Positions 12,385 to 23,100 of a stretch of DNA of 64,000 bases are shown here, one piece after another. Origin of the DNA: Elmis aenea (taxonomy: Eukaryota > Arthropoda > Insecta > Coleoptera > Elmidae); NCBI GenBank assembly GCA_947652605.1, contig OX393576.1, positions 49,018,966 through 49,082,965 on the forward strand, given 5' to 3'. The position numbers and the translations under genes were made by a program. Positions within the stretch are counted from its first letter, which is position 1, and every line of letters starts with the position of its first letter. Under the pieces are notes generated by a model. The model was not told the DNA's origin and made no database searches. It saw only the letters and a program-made list of their open reading frames with translations.

Positions 12385-13062
12385 TTTTTTGAGGCAATCT
12401 TTATCAGAGAAGTTATGATTTTTTTTAATAAGTTATAATAGTAGCGTGGGTGATTTTAATTTAATAACTCCCCTGTCGGTCTATAATTCTATCTGAAACT
12501 TGTTTTGTAGATGGATGTAAGTATGATAAAGTCATTTCTGAAAAGATTTTTCTGAGGCAATCTTGAACAGTCAAGTTATGAATTTTTTTTAATAAGTTAT
12601 AATAGTAGCGTGGGTGATTTTAATTCAATAACTCCCCTGTCGGTCTATAATTCTATCTGAAACTTGTTTTGTAGATGGATGTAAGTATGATAAAGTCATT
12701 TCTGAAAAGATTTTTCTGAGGCAATCTTTAACAGACAAGTTATGATTTTTTAAAACAAGTTACCTATATTAGCGTGGGCGATTTTAATTCAATAACTTCG
12801 CCGCCGGTTAATAATTCTATCTGAAACTTGTTTTGTAGATGGATGTAAGTATGATAAACTTATTTCTGAAAAGATTTTTCTGAGGCAATCTTTAACAGAC
12901 TAGTTATGATTTTTTTTAAATAAGTTACCTATATTAGCGTGGGCGATTTTAATTCAATAACTTCGCCGCCGGTTAATAATTCTATCTGAAACTTGTTTTG
13001 TAGATGGATGTAAGTATGATAAACTAATTTCTTAAAAGAATTTTCTGAGGCAATCTGTAGGA
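12385..13062 (-). repeat. 164-bp tandem repeat array, right (inverted) arm
   Basis: The reverse-complement marker TGAGGCAATC recurs at about 12391, 12553, 12716, 12880 and 13046, giving four to five units of the satellite in the orientation opposite to the left arm. Unit types appear in mirror order, with CCGCCGGTTAATAATTC units next to the right TIR as they are next to the left one. Confidence 0.9.
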
Positions 13063-13200
13063 GAAAAGCTATGAATTTAATAATATTAATTATAACAGAA
13101 GCGCGCGGACCGTTTCGAATCGAGAATGACAGCGCTATCGCTCCCTAGTAGGTGGGAAGAGTATAGTACTAGGTGGGCGTAGTTAATTCTAAGGCTGACG

Positions 13201-13240
13201 TTACGCTACGCTACGCTACGCTACGCTACGCTACGCTACC
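13201..13240. repeat. (CTACG)n microsatellite in the right TIR
   Basis: About seven tandem copies of CTACG/GCTAC. The matching place in the left TIR (about 9208-9218) has only GCGTAGCGTAACG, so the array expanded after the two TIRs became separate. Confidence 0.85.
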
Positions 13241-13969
13241 CAAGTGGCCGCTGGAACTGGCCGGCAGTTTCACTCTGGTACTTAATCATGATATGCTTGT
13301 ACAAGCAAACCATAGTGATAAATTTTGTGAAGCTCTTAAAATGAATTTTTGCTAATAACTTGCCCGAATAAGGTTTTTAAAAAAAAAATAGCACTGCACA
13401 CAATCACATACGCAATACAAACCAACCCTTAAAAAACCAGCGCAACCTGTCCGTTAATAACGAAATTATTTTGATGGGGCATCTTCGCCGGTGGGGCATC
13501 TATCTTGGACTTACCCTAAATATTACGCGGGTTAACTCAGAAAACCAAATTAAAAATAATATGTATCTTGGTGTAGAGTGTAGACACTCACTAAACCAAA
13601 ATTTGGACAAGTTTGCTACTTGATTAATAACTTGCTTTAGCTACTACACACATGTAAAATTCGACATAAAGAAATATAAACCTGCAGTTTTAACCTTTAA
13701 GGGATTTAAAAAATGTATGAAGTTCATTCATGAAATTAAAGCTCACTAAATAATCTGGTACGTGACAAATAACAATATAAGGAAAAAGAAATCATTATAA
13801 CAGAAAAGTGCAACATAAATACCTACATTGTGATTATGAGAATAATTTTAAAAATAATTACCATTTCACTAATGTATTTTCGATGTGTACCTTTTTGATG
13901 TAATTACAAAAAAACTACGCACATATTTGTGTTGACTTTTTTCTTAATCAAATAAAAGAAAAAGTTATA

Positions 13970-15192
13970 TTAGGTAGGAGTAAGAGTATTTTCGTTTTTT
14001 TAACATATTTATTTTTAATATTTTTAACAAACTAAATTAAATCAATAATCAAAATATAGTCCATTATATTGGATGGTCTTAATCCATTTTTTCGCCAGGT
14101 TTTCAATTCCCCCCCGGTACCATTCTTGGGACTTGGAGTCGAAGAGCTCGCTTCTTCTACTTCCTGAACATTATCAAAGTCCCGCCCATTCAGGAAATGA
14201 GCCATTGACCGGAACATGTGGTAATCCGATGGTGCTAGGTCGGGACTGTATGCAGGGTGTGGTAGCACTTCTATTCCATCAAGATCCTCCAGTTTCCGGA
14301 AGGTCTATTGGTCCGTATGCGGTCTAGCGTTGTCTTGCTGTAACAGCGCTCGTCGTCGGTTGCCCAAAGCAGGGTATTTTTGTTGTAAGGATGCGTAGGT
14401 ACACTCGATCAAGCTGCTCGCAGTAGAGTTCCACGGTGATCGCTCGACCATCAGGAACCAACTCAAAGTGAACCACACTTCGTAATTCCTCCAGACGCAA
14501 AGCATAACCTTGGTTTCGAATCTTAAGCGCTTTACCACAGGTTCTCCACGTTGGCCTCTTCTTAACCACTGGTTTGATCTACTGGAATTACGAAGGTAGA
14601 TCCACTTTTCTCAATACGACGAAAGAACCGATGGTTTTGGGGGTTGCTGAGCAGTTCTCTACATACACTGACCCGACGTTCTGCCTGCTCCGGCAGCGTT
14701 TTTTGGATTTACCTAGTTTATGTAGGTGGTGAACTATTGTACATCGCGAAGAACCAAGTTCTTGCGATAAATTTTTAGTAGTTGTTGCTGGCGATCCCTC
14801 GACGGCTTGAAGTAGGGCCCCCTGGTCTACCATGGAGGGCCGCCCAGAACGAGATTGTTTTTGGAGGCTGGTATCGCCGTTTTTGAATTTAATGTACCAA
14901 TTTTGTGCAGTACGATTAGATATTGTATCCTGACCTTCCATATCACGTATAATTCGTGCGGCAGCAGCGGCGCTTCGCTCCAATTTTCAGTAGTGACGTA
15001 AAATTACAAGAACTTCAACATCTGTTTCAGTCATTTAAAGAACTTTAAACCACAAGCAATAAAACTAACTGACACAAAAACTAGCCTAGAAGATGCGCTT
15101 TTTAATTTGACATATAACTTGTCAAACTTTTATCAATTGTTTAGTAACAAAGATGACTAAAAAAAAACGAAAATACTTTTGCTCCTACCTAA
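13970..15192 (-). mobile_element. mariner element, near full length
   Basis: Inverted ends TTAGGTAGGAGTAAGAGTAT and its complement (ATACTTTTGCTCCTACCTAA) bound 1223 bp, with TA at 13968-13969 and 15193-15194 as target duplication. Inverted identity continues through a T-run/A-run (ATTTTCGTTTTTTT). Length, TA target and the coding remnant all fit mariner. Confidence 0.9.
14032..15034 (-). pseudogene. mariner transposase, broken
   Basis: The minus strand starts with MTETDVEVLVILRHY at 15034 and then a TGA where the frame continues KLERSAAAAARIIRDM. The helix-turn-helix follows: RTAQNWYIKFKNGD, SGRPSMVD, LSQELGSSRCTIVHHLHKLG. A frameshift then breaks the frame; the catalytic region reappears in two others as VVHFELVPDGR, ELYCEQLDRV, then LLQQDNARPHT with one catalytic Asp, and finally LPHPAYSPDLAPSDYH with the last Asp of a mariner-type triad. 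The end is WRKNGLRPSNIMDYIL. At least one stop and two or more frameshifts make it non-functional. Length of about 1 kb matches intact mariner transposases (about 340-350 residues). Subfamily not assigned. Confidence 0.9.
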
Positions 15193-15471
15193 TAGCAGTC
15201 ATAGAGTTAAAAAACCTGCATTTTGCAATTTTTTGCGTTTATTCTTTTAAAAAATACCAAACAAAGTTTTTTCGAGCATACTGACCTTTCTGTCAAATAA
15301 AAGTGTAATTTAAATGTCAGGTATTACGTATACATACTTTCATTTTGACGCAAATGCTGTGTACAGAATTGTTTGCAGAATTTTGTACAGGGATTCTCGA
15401 TATGCGGCAGTTATTGGTATTTAAAAAAAAGAAGCATATAACGAAGCGACGTATTTTTGACATCGTTCTTA

Positions 15472-16365
15472 TACAGGGTGATTTTTAAACATTGCGAAAA
15501 AATTTGGGACGTAGTTCCTTACCGAAAATTAAGGGAAGCTTTTGTATATTTCTTTTTCTTTTGAAGTCTCCTTTCGGAGTTACAAGGGTGTTTCCGATTT
15601 ATCATCGTATGATGTAGAATTATACGGTTATGATATTTTTCTTCGTAGACACCTGGCTGCTAATGATATATTGTTATCAAGACCAAAAACAAAATGCACA
15701 TCGCACATCTTAACATTTATTTAATTCATTTCAAAAAACAAGAATTTACAACACGAAATAACCCATCATTTATTGTACTCAGTATAAAGATAAACGAACC
15801 ATGGTAACCATTACAATGAATCGTTTTATTTTAGAGTATTTGATGGTGCATGTCTACTTATTTTATTTTTTACTCAAAAACTACGTTTTACAGGAAAAGT
15901 TAAAAAACAAGAAAGTTTCTTAATAAATTAAGCTTTAAAAAAGTGTAAATTACAAAATTTCAACCCTCCAAAAAGTTTTGATGAAAAAACAAACAGGGGT
16001 CGCAATTTTCAGTCCCTTTTAAAGGTCCACACACACCGGCGCGATTTCGAAGCGGGCGCGGGCGCGGTCGCGGTCACGATAATTGGTAACCATGTTTACT
16101 TACGTAACCAGATTACTAATTATCGTGACCGCGCCCGCGCCCGCGACAGCTTCGAAATCGCGCCGGTGTGAGTTGACCTTTAAGGTTGGATATGATTTAA
16201 AATATTACCATGGGAAACCTATCAATAAGTATAAAACATCTACCTACCAAATGTCATTCTTCTACACATCTCCAAATTTAAGAAATAAAGTAAAAACCTA
16301 ATTTTACCTCTGCTTTTAAGAAGGGTGTAAGTACAATATTCAGGAATCACCTGTACAATGTAATG
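15472..16365. mobile_element. Diverged copy of the 17.7 kb foldback family
   Basis: It shares with 17666-18718 the motifs TACAGGGTG/TACCGGGTG, CTCCTTTCGGAGTTACA, AACCATGGTAACCA, AATGAATCG.TTTATTTTAGA, GGGGTCGCA.TTTTCAG and GAAGGGTGTAA. The left arm is shortened and the right arm is interrupted by a TTAA-flanked MITE at 16023-16179. No coding frame is credible. Confidence 0.7.
16023..16179. mobile_element. GC-rich hairpin MITE in a TTAA site
   Basis: A 157-bp near-perfect palindrome: AGGTCCACACACACCGG at the left pairs with CCGGTGTGAGTTGACCT at the right, and the arms continue as GCGCGATTTCGAAGC and GGGCGCGGGCGCGGTCGCGG with their complements. TTAA lies on both sides (16019-16022, 16180-16183). 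The insertion splits the right arm of the enclosing foldback copy, which reads continuously in the copy at about 18470. TTAA duplication suggests mobilisation by a piggyBac-type transposase. GC content is far above the surroundings. Confidence 0.85.
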
Positions 16366-16555
16366 AAGTAAAAGGTACATTCTGCACGGAACAAAATGGA
16401 AACTAAATGATAGAAATTGGACAAATTTGTATTATTTTACACAGTACTGTAATACAGTATATTTTATTGTAATTGCTGTGCAATAGTACAATTATATATT
16501 TTTTTATATCAAAGGAGAAAGAAAAAAACTTGAGAAAATATACCTGTACGACTAG

Positions 16556-16936
16556 GTGCTTCTTCTTAATGGATGTCTTTTTGTGTCGGTTATTTTCCTA
16601 GTTCTTGATTATGTTGCTCCATCTTTGTTTATCATTGGCACATGTGGTATATCTCTCCAGCTGATTAATTTTTTTTCTAGTCTATGCTTCATTTCGTTTT
16701 CATATTTTGTTCTTGATCTTCCTTCTTTGTTCCGGAAATATCGTTTTCCATCCATTTTTTGATCGCCTTTCGTCGTTCGGGGTTATACCCAATTCATTTG
16801 CAACAAGCGTAGCTTCAAAAATACCAGTTTTTATTAAACCTTTTACTCTGAATTGTATTGTAGACAATATTTTTGCTTTCTTCTGGCCTGGCAAATAAAT
16901 TTGAATGATTTTCGAATATAATTCTTTAATTATATT
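16556..16936 (-). pseudogene. Possible LINE reverse-transcriptase-region scrap
   Basis: On the minus strand a frame reads LVANELGITPNDERRSKNGW followed by K and an R/K-rich stretch, and the next frame resembles the lysine-rich linker that lies between endonuclease and reverse transcriptase in several insect LINEs. The frame is short and broken. No catalytic motif is present, so this is a weak family call. Confidence 0.3.
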
Positions 16937-16937
16937 T

Positions 16938-17014
16938 GTGCTTTTGCACGGGAACCCCTTCTGAAACACTCAAATGTCCCCAGGGGTCCGCGGACCACAC
17001 TTAGAGAAACACTG
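16938..17014 (-). mobile_element. hAT terminal fragment
   Basis: Read from 17014 leftwards the sequence is CAGTGTTTCTCTAAGTGTGG then TCCGCGGACCCCTGGGGACA, the very common hAT end type CAGTGTTTCTCAAA...GGTCCGCGGACC. The opposite end was not found within a plausible distance. Confidence 0.6.
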
Positions 17015-17665
17015 CTCTATAGCTACATTGCGAAACGGTGGAACCTATGGGTGGAACCGTCAGTCTAGGCACAGGCAGAGCTACTTTTCCCATATTCGGT
17101 TAGTCTCGGGCTAGATTCGGCGATATTCGTCGTCAGCAAGTAAATGCAATACAGCCTGGTCATATCCAAAGTGCTTGGAAACGAGTTCTGCAGGGGCCTA
17201 CATTATTTGTTTGGGCTACTTAAAGCAGTAAGAGACGGTTTTAATCAAAATTATATTGTTTATAACCAACATAAATTTATTACAATTTAAGGGTTGAAAT
17301 ATGATGGCTTACCTACTATTGAATATAATAATAATAATAATAATCTTCATTTGTTCTAAATATCCCAAAAAAGGTGTAGAAAAGGTATAAAACAAATAAT
17401 AAAACTAACGCCAAATAAAATTATAATAATATTAATAAACACCGCCCAACACCAGATAGTGGAAAAATATTATTTTACAAATTACAAACATAAATAAAAA
17501 AATCATTAAAAATGTTTGCCAAGGTAAAAGAAAAATTGAGTTTCATTTTATATGATAAATTTCTAACAAAATCGGATTTGTTTCACACATATAAATTTTC
17601 TCATCAATATGTATATCGCTTTTTTATAAAAAAAAAAAACTAATTTATTTAATACATTACTTATA

Positions 17666-18718
17666 TACCGGGTGTTTCTTAAATTTTGCAAAAAAATGGG
17701 AGGTGATTCCTCATCAAAAATGAAGGGGGCTCTTTTATATAAATTTTTTTGCTTAGACGTCTCCTTTCGGAGTTACACCTCCCTAAAGGGGAGTGGTAAA
17801 ATTAGGTTTTTATTTTATTTCTCAAATTAGGACAAATGTAGGAGAATGATCTTTGGTAGATGTTTAATACTTCTTTAAAGGTTTATCAAAGTAATATTTT
17901 TATTCGACTCCCACCTTCACAGGGAGATGAGCAGTGCGACCCCTGTGGTTTTTTAATCAGAACTTTTTGGTGAGTTGAATTTTGCAATTAAGTTTTTTTT
18001 TAAAGTCGATTTATTTAGAAACTTTTTTTATACATTAGTTTTTCTCGTAAAACCTACCGTTTTTGAGTAAAAAATAAAATAAATAAACGTGCACTATTAA
18101 ATATTTCAATATAAAACGATTGATTTTGGTGGTTACCATGGTTTGTTTATGTTCATATTGGATAGAATTGACAGATGTTATTCATTTTGACGTTTACGCG
18201 ACGACAACGCTAAAACGCCCGACAATAATTTTACCCAATATGAACATCATAAACAAACCATGGTAACCAACAAAATGAATCGGTTTATATTGGAATATTT
18301 AATGGTGCATGTTCTTATTTTATTTTTACTTAAAAACAGTAGGTATATATAAATGAATAAAGAGTTTCTAAATAAATCAACCTTCCAAAAAATATTTTAA
18401 ATTGCAAAATTTTATCCAAAAATAAAAGTTCTGATAAAAAAAACAACGGAGGTCGCACTTTTCAGCCCCCTGTGAAGGTGGAAGATGTTCGAAAATATTA
18501 CTATAGGAAACCTTTTAATAAGTATTAAACATCTACCAAATATCATTCTCCTATATTTATCCAAATTTGAGAAATAAAATAAAAATCGAATTTTACCGTT
18601 CCCCTTGAAGGGGGTGTAAATGCGAAAGGAGACGTTTAAATTTTATATTAAAGACCTCTCTTAATTTTCGATTAGGAATCACCTCATTTTTTGCAATACT
18701 TAAGAAACAGCCTGTATA
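17666..18718. repeat. 1.05 kb palindromic foldback element
   Basis: Inverted arms run from TACCGGGTGTTTCTTAA at the left to TTAAGAAACAGCCTGTA at the right, centred at about 18200. Paired blocks include CTCCTTTCGGAGTTACA (left; CGCAAAGGAGACG region at right), ACCATGGTTTGTTTATG with CATAAACAAACCATGGT, and GGGGTCGCAC-type words. The loop holds a short CG-richer stretch (GCGACGACAACGC). Same family as 15472-16365. Confidence 0.85.
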
Positions 18719-19058
18719 TACTTTTTAATAAATTGGTTATATAAAAAACAGCACCCATACCTACTCAAAATGTTCGCCAGCCGCTGTCGGTGGCGCCATT
18801 AACGCGCAGTTTTGGCCTGCTGCGGGATAAATCAGAGGCTTAGTGGTATATACGAGTATTTATTATTGATATAAATTAAATAAATAGGTAGATAGATACT
18901 ATAAAAAAAATACTGCCCCGAAAAGGCAACGGTCGTTTTTAAACGGCTAATTTAATTTTTTATCTGTGTAAAAATTATTATTGATCAAACAGGCAGGGCC
19001 CGTGACAAAAGTCTCAGATGTCATATACTCTTTCGGAGGCCCTGGTTTAGGCTATTGG

Positions 19059-19264
19059 CAGTAGTGTAGGCAGGAGGAGATTAGGAGCGGTCAGAACTCC
19101 CTGTACGAGGGTAATTATATCGATATTTTGATATAATAGACAAAGAAAAGGTCCTTAGCTGTGAATTTTGTACAAAATAACTAAAAAAAAGAGGCTAGTG
19201 ATATATAAAAAAAGGACCTTGGTTCTCATTTGTGTTTATTATTCCCCCCCTGCCTACTCCACTG
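19059..19264. mobile_element. hAT MITE, 206 bp
   Basis: Ends CAGTAGTGTAGGCAGG and CCTGCCTACTCCACTG are inverted, and GCTATTGG is present directly outside both ends (19051-19058 and 19265-19272), a perfect 8-bp duplication. The interior is AT-rich and noncoding. Confidence 0.9.
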
Positions 19265-19439
19265 GCTATTGGCATAATAAAATTTAACACGAACCGATTA
19301 CCGTCCAATCGGCAAAAGCACCGATACGGCCGTTCAAAGATTATCTACCGGTTAATCAGTTCAACCCTAATTAATGGGTTAATTTCATATAATAGGTTTT
19401 TCGAATAACATGGAAAACTACTGCCACCATAAACGTAAC

Positions 19440-19732
19440 CTAAATATAATCATCAACAGCCTCATCTACGCGTATTAAATCTTCTTGGTTTGTTGCGTCA
19501 TCGTGTCCATCCATCAGTTTCAGGCGGACCACATTTCGTCTGCCATGGGTTGGTTTGTATGTAGGTAGCGTAAATTTAATGATTTCTTTAAAAATAACAC
19601 TATACCTATTATAGCCCCTATCATACAAATTTTTAAAATTAAAGTTCTAAGCCTATTATTAAACCGTTTAATCTGCCAAAAACGTCGCTTTAAAAACATA
19701 GCATTCACATTCTGACTCTTATACGTCGTCAT
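19440..19732 (-). other. Unassigned open frames with a membrane-like segment
   Basis: On the minus strand, a frame starting MTTYKSQNVNAMFLKRRFW has a basic stretch followed by MIGAIIGIVLFLKK, like the cytoplasmic tail and anchor of a type II membrane protein. It ends at 19520. An overlapping frame reads LPTYKPTHGRRNVVRLKLMD and ends in an acidic tail DEAVDDYI with a stop at 19440. A one-base shift would join them. I recognise no family. This could be a first exon of a nested gene, a processed fragment or chance. It is kept because its codon use is less AT-biased than nearby sequence. Confidence 0.25.
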
Positions 19733-20726
19733 GAAGACAGTTCGTCAATTTGATAATTTTTGGGGTAGGTACTTATTTTGCAGCTGAAAGTTTCACATAC
19801 ATACATTTGACTTTGAACTGCTTCGAAAATCATTTGCGAATACCTTGTCGAACGCCAAGTAACTTCAAAACTAAAATTACAAAATGAATTCTACCTCAAA
19901 TTCAATATTTTGTATGTAACCTTGTAGAACTTTGCGGCAAAGCGATTTCCCCCGCGTTCATTTCTGAATGCAAGAGTGAACATCAAGTTTTATAGCTATT
20001 TATCACAGGAATTAAATATGCTGTGAACTTAAAGTTAGTAATGAAAAATGTTGAATGATTTATTGAAATATTCCGTTTCTCCAGCCTTCGCAACTAACAT
20101 TACGGGGTGAAACTGTGTGAGTTGTTAACAACGCGAAATTATGCTAGAGATAAAGGTAAAATAAACTAACCCGCAGGCGACTGACCGAGTATAATTTCGT
20201 AAAGGCGCCAGTCGGTTATCGCTCTACAGCAGCATTGTAGACAGTGGTTGTGAAATGGTTTAGATAATTAATGGCGTGAATCCTTGATCTGTTGTAATTG
20301 AAACAAGAAGAGAGTCAAGTAGCAGAGGTCGTCTTTGTTTAAATTATCTCCGACATAATTGGGCTGACACTACCGACAATAAGTAAAACCAATCAATTTA
20401 CCTTTTTTTTTGGCAAGTAATTTAAAAATTAAACTATCAGACGACATATTAACTTTGAATGTAGTCGATATATAGTATCAATAACATTTTGTTATATAAC
20501 CGGCTTTCCAACTAATACATATCCACGTTGAGAAACTGGGACGCCACTTTAACTCCTTCCCTTATCAGATAAAAGCTATAATTGTTGTTTCACATACCTA
20601 ATTATACAGTATAGTACTAATTATCCGAGATAACGTGGACCGAGCTAACCTCCGATAGTCAAAAACTGGCATAGTAGACAAGGTGAATTGTTATTAATTA
20701 AACGGTTTTTTCACCGTCGTGGTGAT

Positions 20727-21896
20727 TAGGGATTGTAATACCGGTAAATCGGTTTACCGGTTTACCGGTAAATCGCAAAATATGCTCTTCAAGTTTTACC
20801 GGTAATTTGCCCATTTTTACCGGTAATTCCGGTAATTTTACAATATCTTTTCAATCATGATAAAAATCTAAATCAAATAATCAAAAAAGAATATTGACGT
20901 ATTTTCAAGGAAAAAAAAAGGGGAAAATAGATACAAATGGAATGATTGTTTACTCACTACTCTGTCAAATATCTCGCACGGTAATTTATAAATAAATATC
21001 TGACTATCGCCTTCTTATGGAAAACTAAGTCTACAAAACATTTTTCCTTTGGCGTTTCTGTGTATTCGCAAAAATAGCCGAGATAATTAAGTTTAAAGAT
21101 TTTGGTCGATTTCGGTTTTTCCCTTATATCACGCAAGCCATAGAATTTTTAAACAAAACAAGATCTTGTTTAAAATACACTCCTAAATAGCTAACTTTAG
21201 TCCCATTTAACCAACCTTGTATATTCATTATTTACGGAGATAGCAATAGTGTCCCATGGAAAAGAACACCCTTTATACTCTTATTTTATATTGAATTTTA
21301 TTATTATTATTACTTAAAAAAATATTACGTTGATGGTTTTTATTTTCCTTCTATTTACGTAGTGAACATTTCTTATGTTATTTGCACAAATACAACGTTT
21401 TAAAATATATTTTTCTAATTTTTACCATTTGTAAATGTACATACTTTAATAAAAGATTAAAACAGATCCGCCAATTGACCACGTTTTTAATTTGTATAAT
21501 TTGTGATCGTCTTTTTAAAATCTCTTTTAATCTATTTAAATCTGTTTTAATCTTTTATTAAAGTATGTACATTTACAAATGGTAAAAATTAGAAAAATAT
21601 ATTTTAAAACGTTGCATTTGTGCAAATAACATAAGAAATGTTCACTACGTAAATAGAAGGAAAATAAAAACCAGCTTGATAAAGGTGAAAAACTACACCG
21701 TAACGTAGCAAAAACAGCAATCTAGCTTTTTATTTATAACTTATAACCCAAAAACATTAAAATTTATTATATACAATATATGTACTTACATAATATATTA
21801 TTATGATTTACCGGTAAATTACCGGTAAACCGGTTTTGATTGACAATTTTACCGAATTACCGGTAATTCAAAAAGTCGGTAAATTTACAATCCCTA
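20727..21896. mobile_element. hAT element, 1.17 kb, with internal palindrome
   Basis: Ends TAGGGATTGTAATACCGG and its counterpart CGGTAAATTTACAATCCCTA are inverted; GTGGTGAT occurs at 20719-20726 and 21897-21904, a perfect 8-bp duplication. Both termini contain repeated TTACCGGTAA words. No transposase frame is visible. Inside, about 21335-21675 is a separate palindrome centred near 21505 (TAAAGTATGTACATTTACAA and its complement), probably a second element inserted into the first. Confidence 0.92.
21335..21675. repeat. Palindrome nested in the hAT element
   Basis: Left arm TTTTTATTTTCCTTCTATTT ... TTAATAAAAGATTAAAACAG pairs with CTGTTTTAATCTTTTATTAA ... AAATAGAAGGAAAATAAAAA over about 150 bp per arm with very few mismatches, around a short centre containing AATTTGTATAATTTGTGATC. 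Confidence 0.85.
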
Positions 21897-22408
21897 GTGG
21901 TGATGTACATCGTATTTTAAAGTTAAACTACCTCATTTAGAGAATATAAAATTACAAAATAATAAAAATCCTAAACAACTATTTACAAATACAATTATAT
22001 GCTTTTGTCGTTTATGAGGATGTATTATAATTATATAAACTTCTTCGACAATTCGTTTCCAGTTGAACGAAAGATCCATCAATTAATATCGATTAATAAA
22101 GATCGTTTCATTATTAGGTATAAATCTAAAATGAACTTCTATAATACAACAAAAAATTATGGTTTAAATTATGTACTATAATAACTAAACAAACTTCTAA
22201 TGAGCTCTGTGCAAACATTGACAAGTCATTTTAATAAAATATATTTTTTAAATCTGTCTGATTTTTATTGGTTTTTTTAATCTAAGCCATATAGAGGACG
22301 CCTAAGAGATCATAACATTTCTGAAATTGTCTTTTTTTTTAAATCATTTTAAAAAACATTAGATACGGGTACAAATTTTTAATTTGTATTAAATTTCCTA
22401 TCTTAAAT

Positions 22409-22556
22409 CAGGGCTATCCAACTGGCGGCCCGCAAAAGAACTTTTGTTGCTCCTGAATATCTAACAAAAATCATTTAACCTAACTCTTAACACGAATTAT
22501 ACATGATACTGCGTTTTACTTTCTAGAATTTATACTAAGTTGCGGCCCGGAAAAAC
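22409..22556 (+). mobile_element. hAT terminal fragment
   Basis: CAGGGCTATCCAACTGGCGG followed by CCCGC is a characteristic hAT left end, and a second TGCGGCCCGG block lies at 22540-22550. The partner end and target duplication were not found. Confidence 0.5.
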
Positions 22557-22624
22557 TTAAGTCCTCCCTTACATAATTCCGCAACACAGTTTCCACCATT
22601 ATTGAGACTATTTTTGTACTATAT

Positions 22625-23100
22625 ACAGGGTGGTCCACTTTTTTGTAGCAGGACTTAAACGGTCGATACAAAAACTCATTTTTAAGCGAATATTCCATAT
22701 CAATATCGGTCCATAAACGCTTCATTTAAATTCATTGAAATGTTCAACAAACAAAATCGATAATTTTTAACCGTTTCTCAACCATATCTACTGGTTAAAC
22801 CAAATTTGGTATACAGCACCTTGGGGGAGGATGTCAAGCCCCACCAGCAACCAGCAGCGGAGTTGTGGGGGTTCAGTTTCAATCATTTTTATGAAAAAAA
22901 CTAGTACGGCCCTGTTTAAAATTGAACTTGAACTTGTTTTTGGGCAGAGCATTTTATTCTAAACAAAAAGTGTCTCTTGACTTTTGATCGTATCTGCCAC
23001 CGTTTAGCGCGGAGTTTGATTTGTTTTACTATATTCTCTTAAAAGTGAGATTTTGTATCGACTGTTGAAGTCCTGCTACTACAAATTAGACCACCCTGTA
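22625..23100. mobile_element. Foldback-type MITE ending ACAGGGTGGTCCAC
   Basis: The left end ACAGGGTGGTCCACTTTTTT continues with GTAGCAGGACTTAAACGGTC, and the right end is its complement (GTTGAAGTCCTGCTACTACA then GACCACCCTGTA). TIRs are about 60 bp; the interior is unique and includes a short GC-richer stretch at 22820-22870. A one-armed copy lies at 12098-12330. Confidence 0.8.

Larger units (their letters stand above)
9170..13278. mobile_element. Foldback (FB)-type element with satellite arms
   Basis: The ends read CCAGAGTGAAACTG inward from both sides and remain inverted through about 190-210 bp, including CCAGTTCCAGCGGCCACTTG, GCGATAGCG, ATTCTCGATTCGAAACGGTC and a GCGCGC block. The 10-bp sequence TACTTAATCA flanks both ends (9160-9169 and 13279-13288). 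Inside the TIRs each arm continues as a tandem array of a 164-bp unit in opposite orientation, so the whole element is a giant foldback. The central region of about 11700-12390 is unique or from other elements. No transposase is visible. The architecture resembles Drosophila FB/Galileo-like elements; the superfamily cannot be fixed without a transposase. Confidence 0.85.
8544..13516 (-). mobile_element. pogo-like (Tc1/mariner superfamily) element, invaded
   Basis: The left end reads TA then GGGTAAGTCCTGGATAGATG, and the right end is the complement of TA then GGGTAAGTCCAAGATAGATG, both running into GCCCC. TA at 8542-8543 and 13517-13518 is the target duplication. Further GATGCCCC copies lie at about 8757, 8783 and 9047 and in the right arm, giving clustered subterminal motifs. 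Near the left end the minus strand encodes a cysteine-rich finger typical of the C-terminus of pogo/Tigger-like DDE transposases. The rest of the transposase is missing and the interior is occupied by a Foldback-type element at 9170-13278. Confidence 0.75.
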
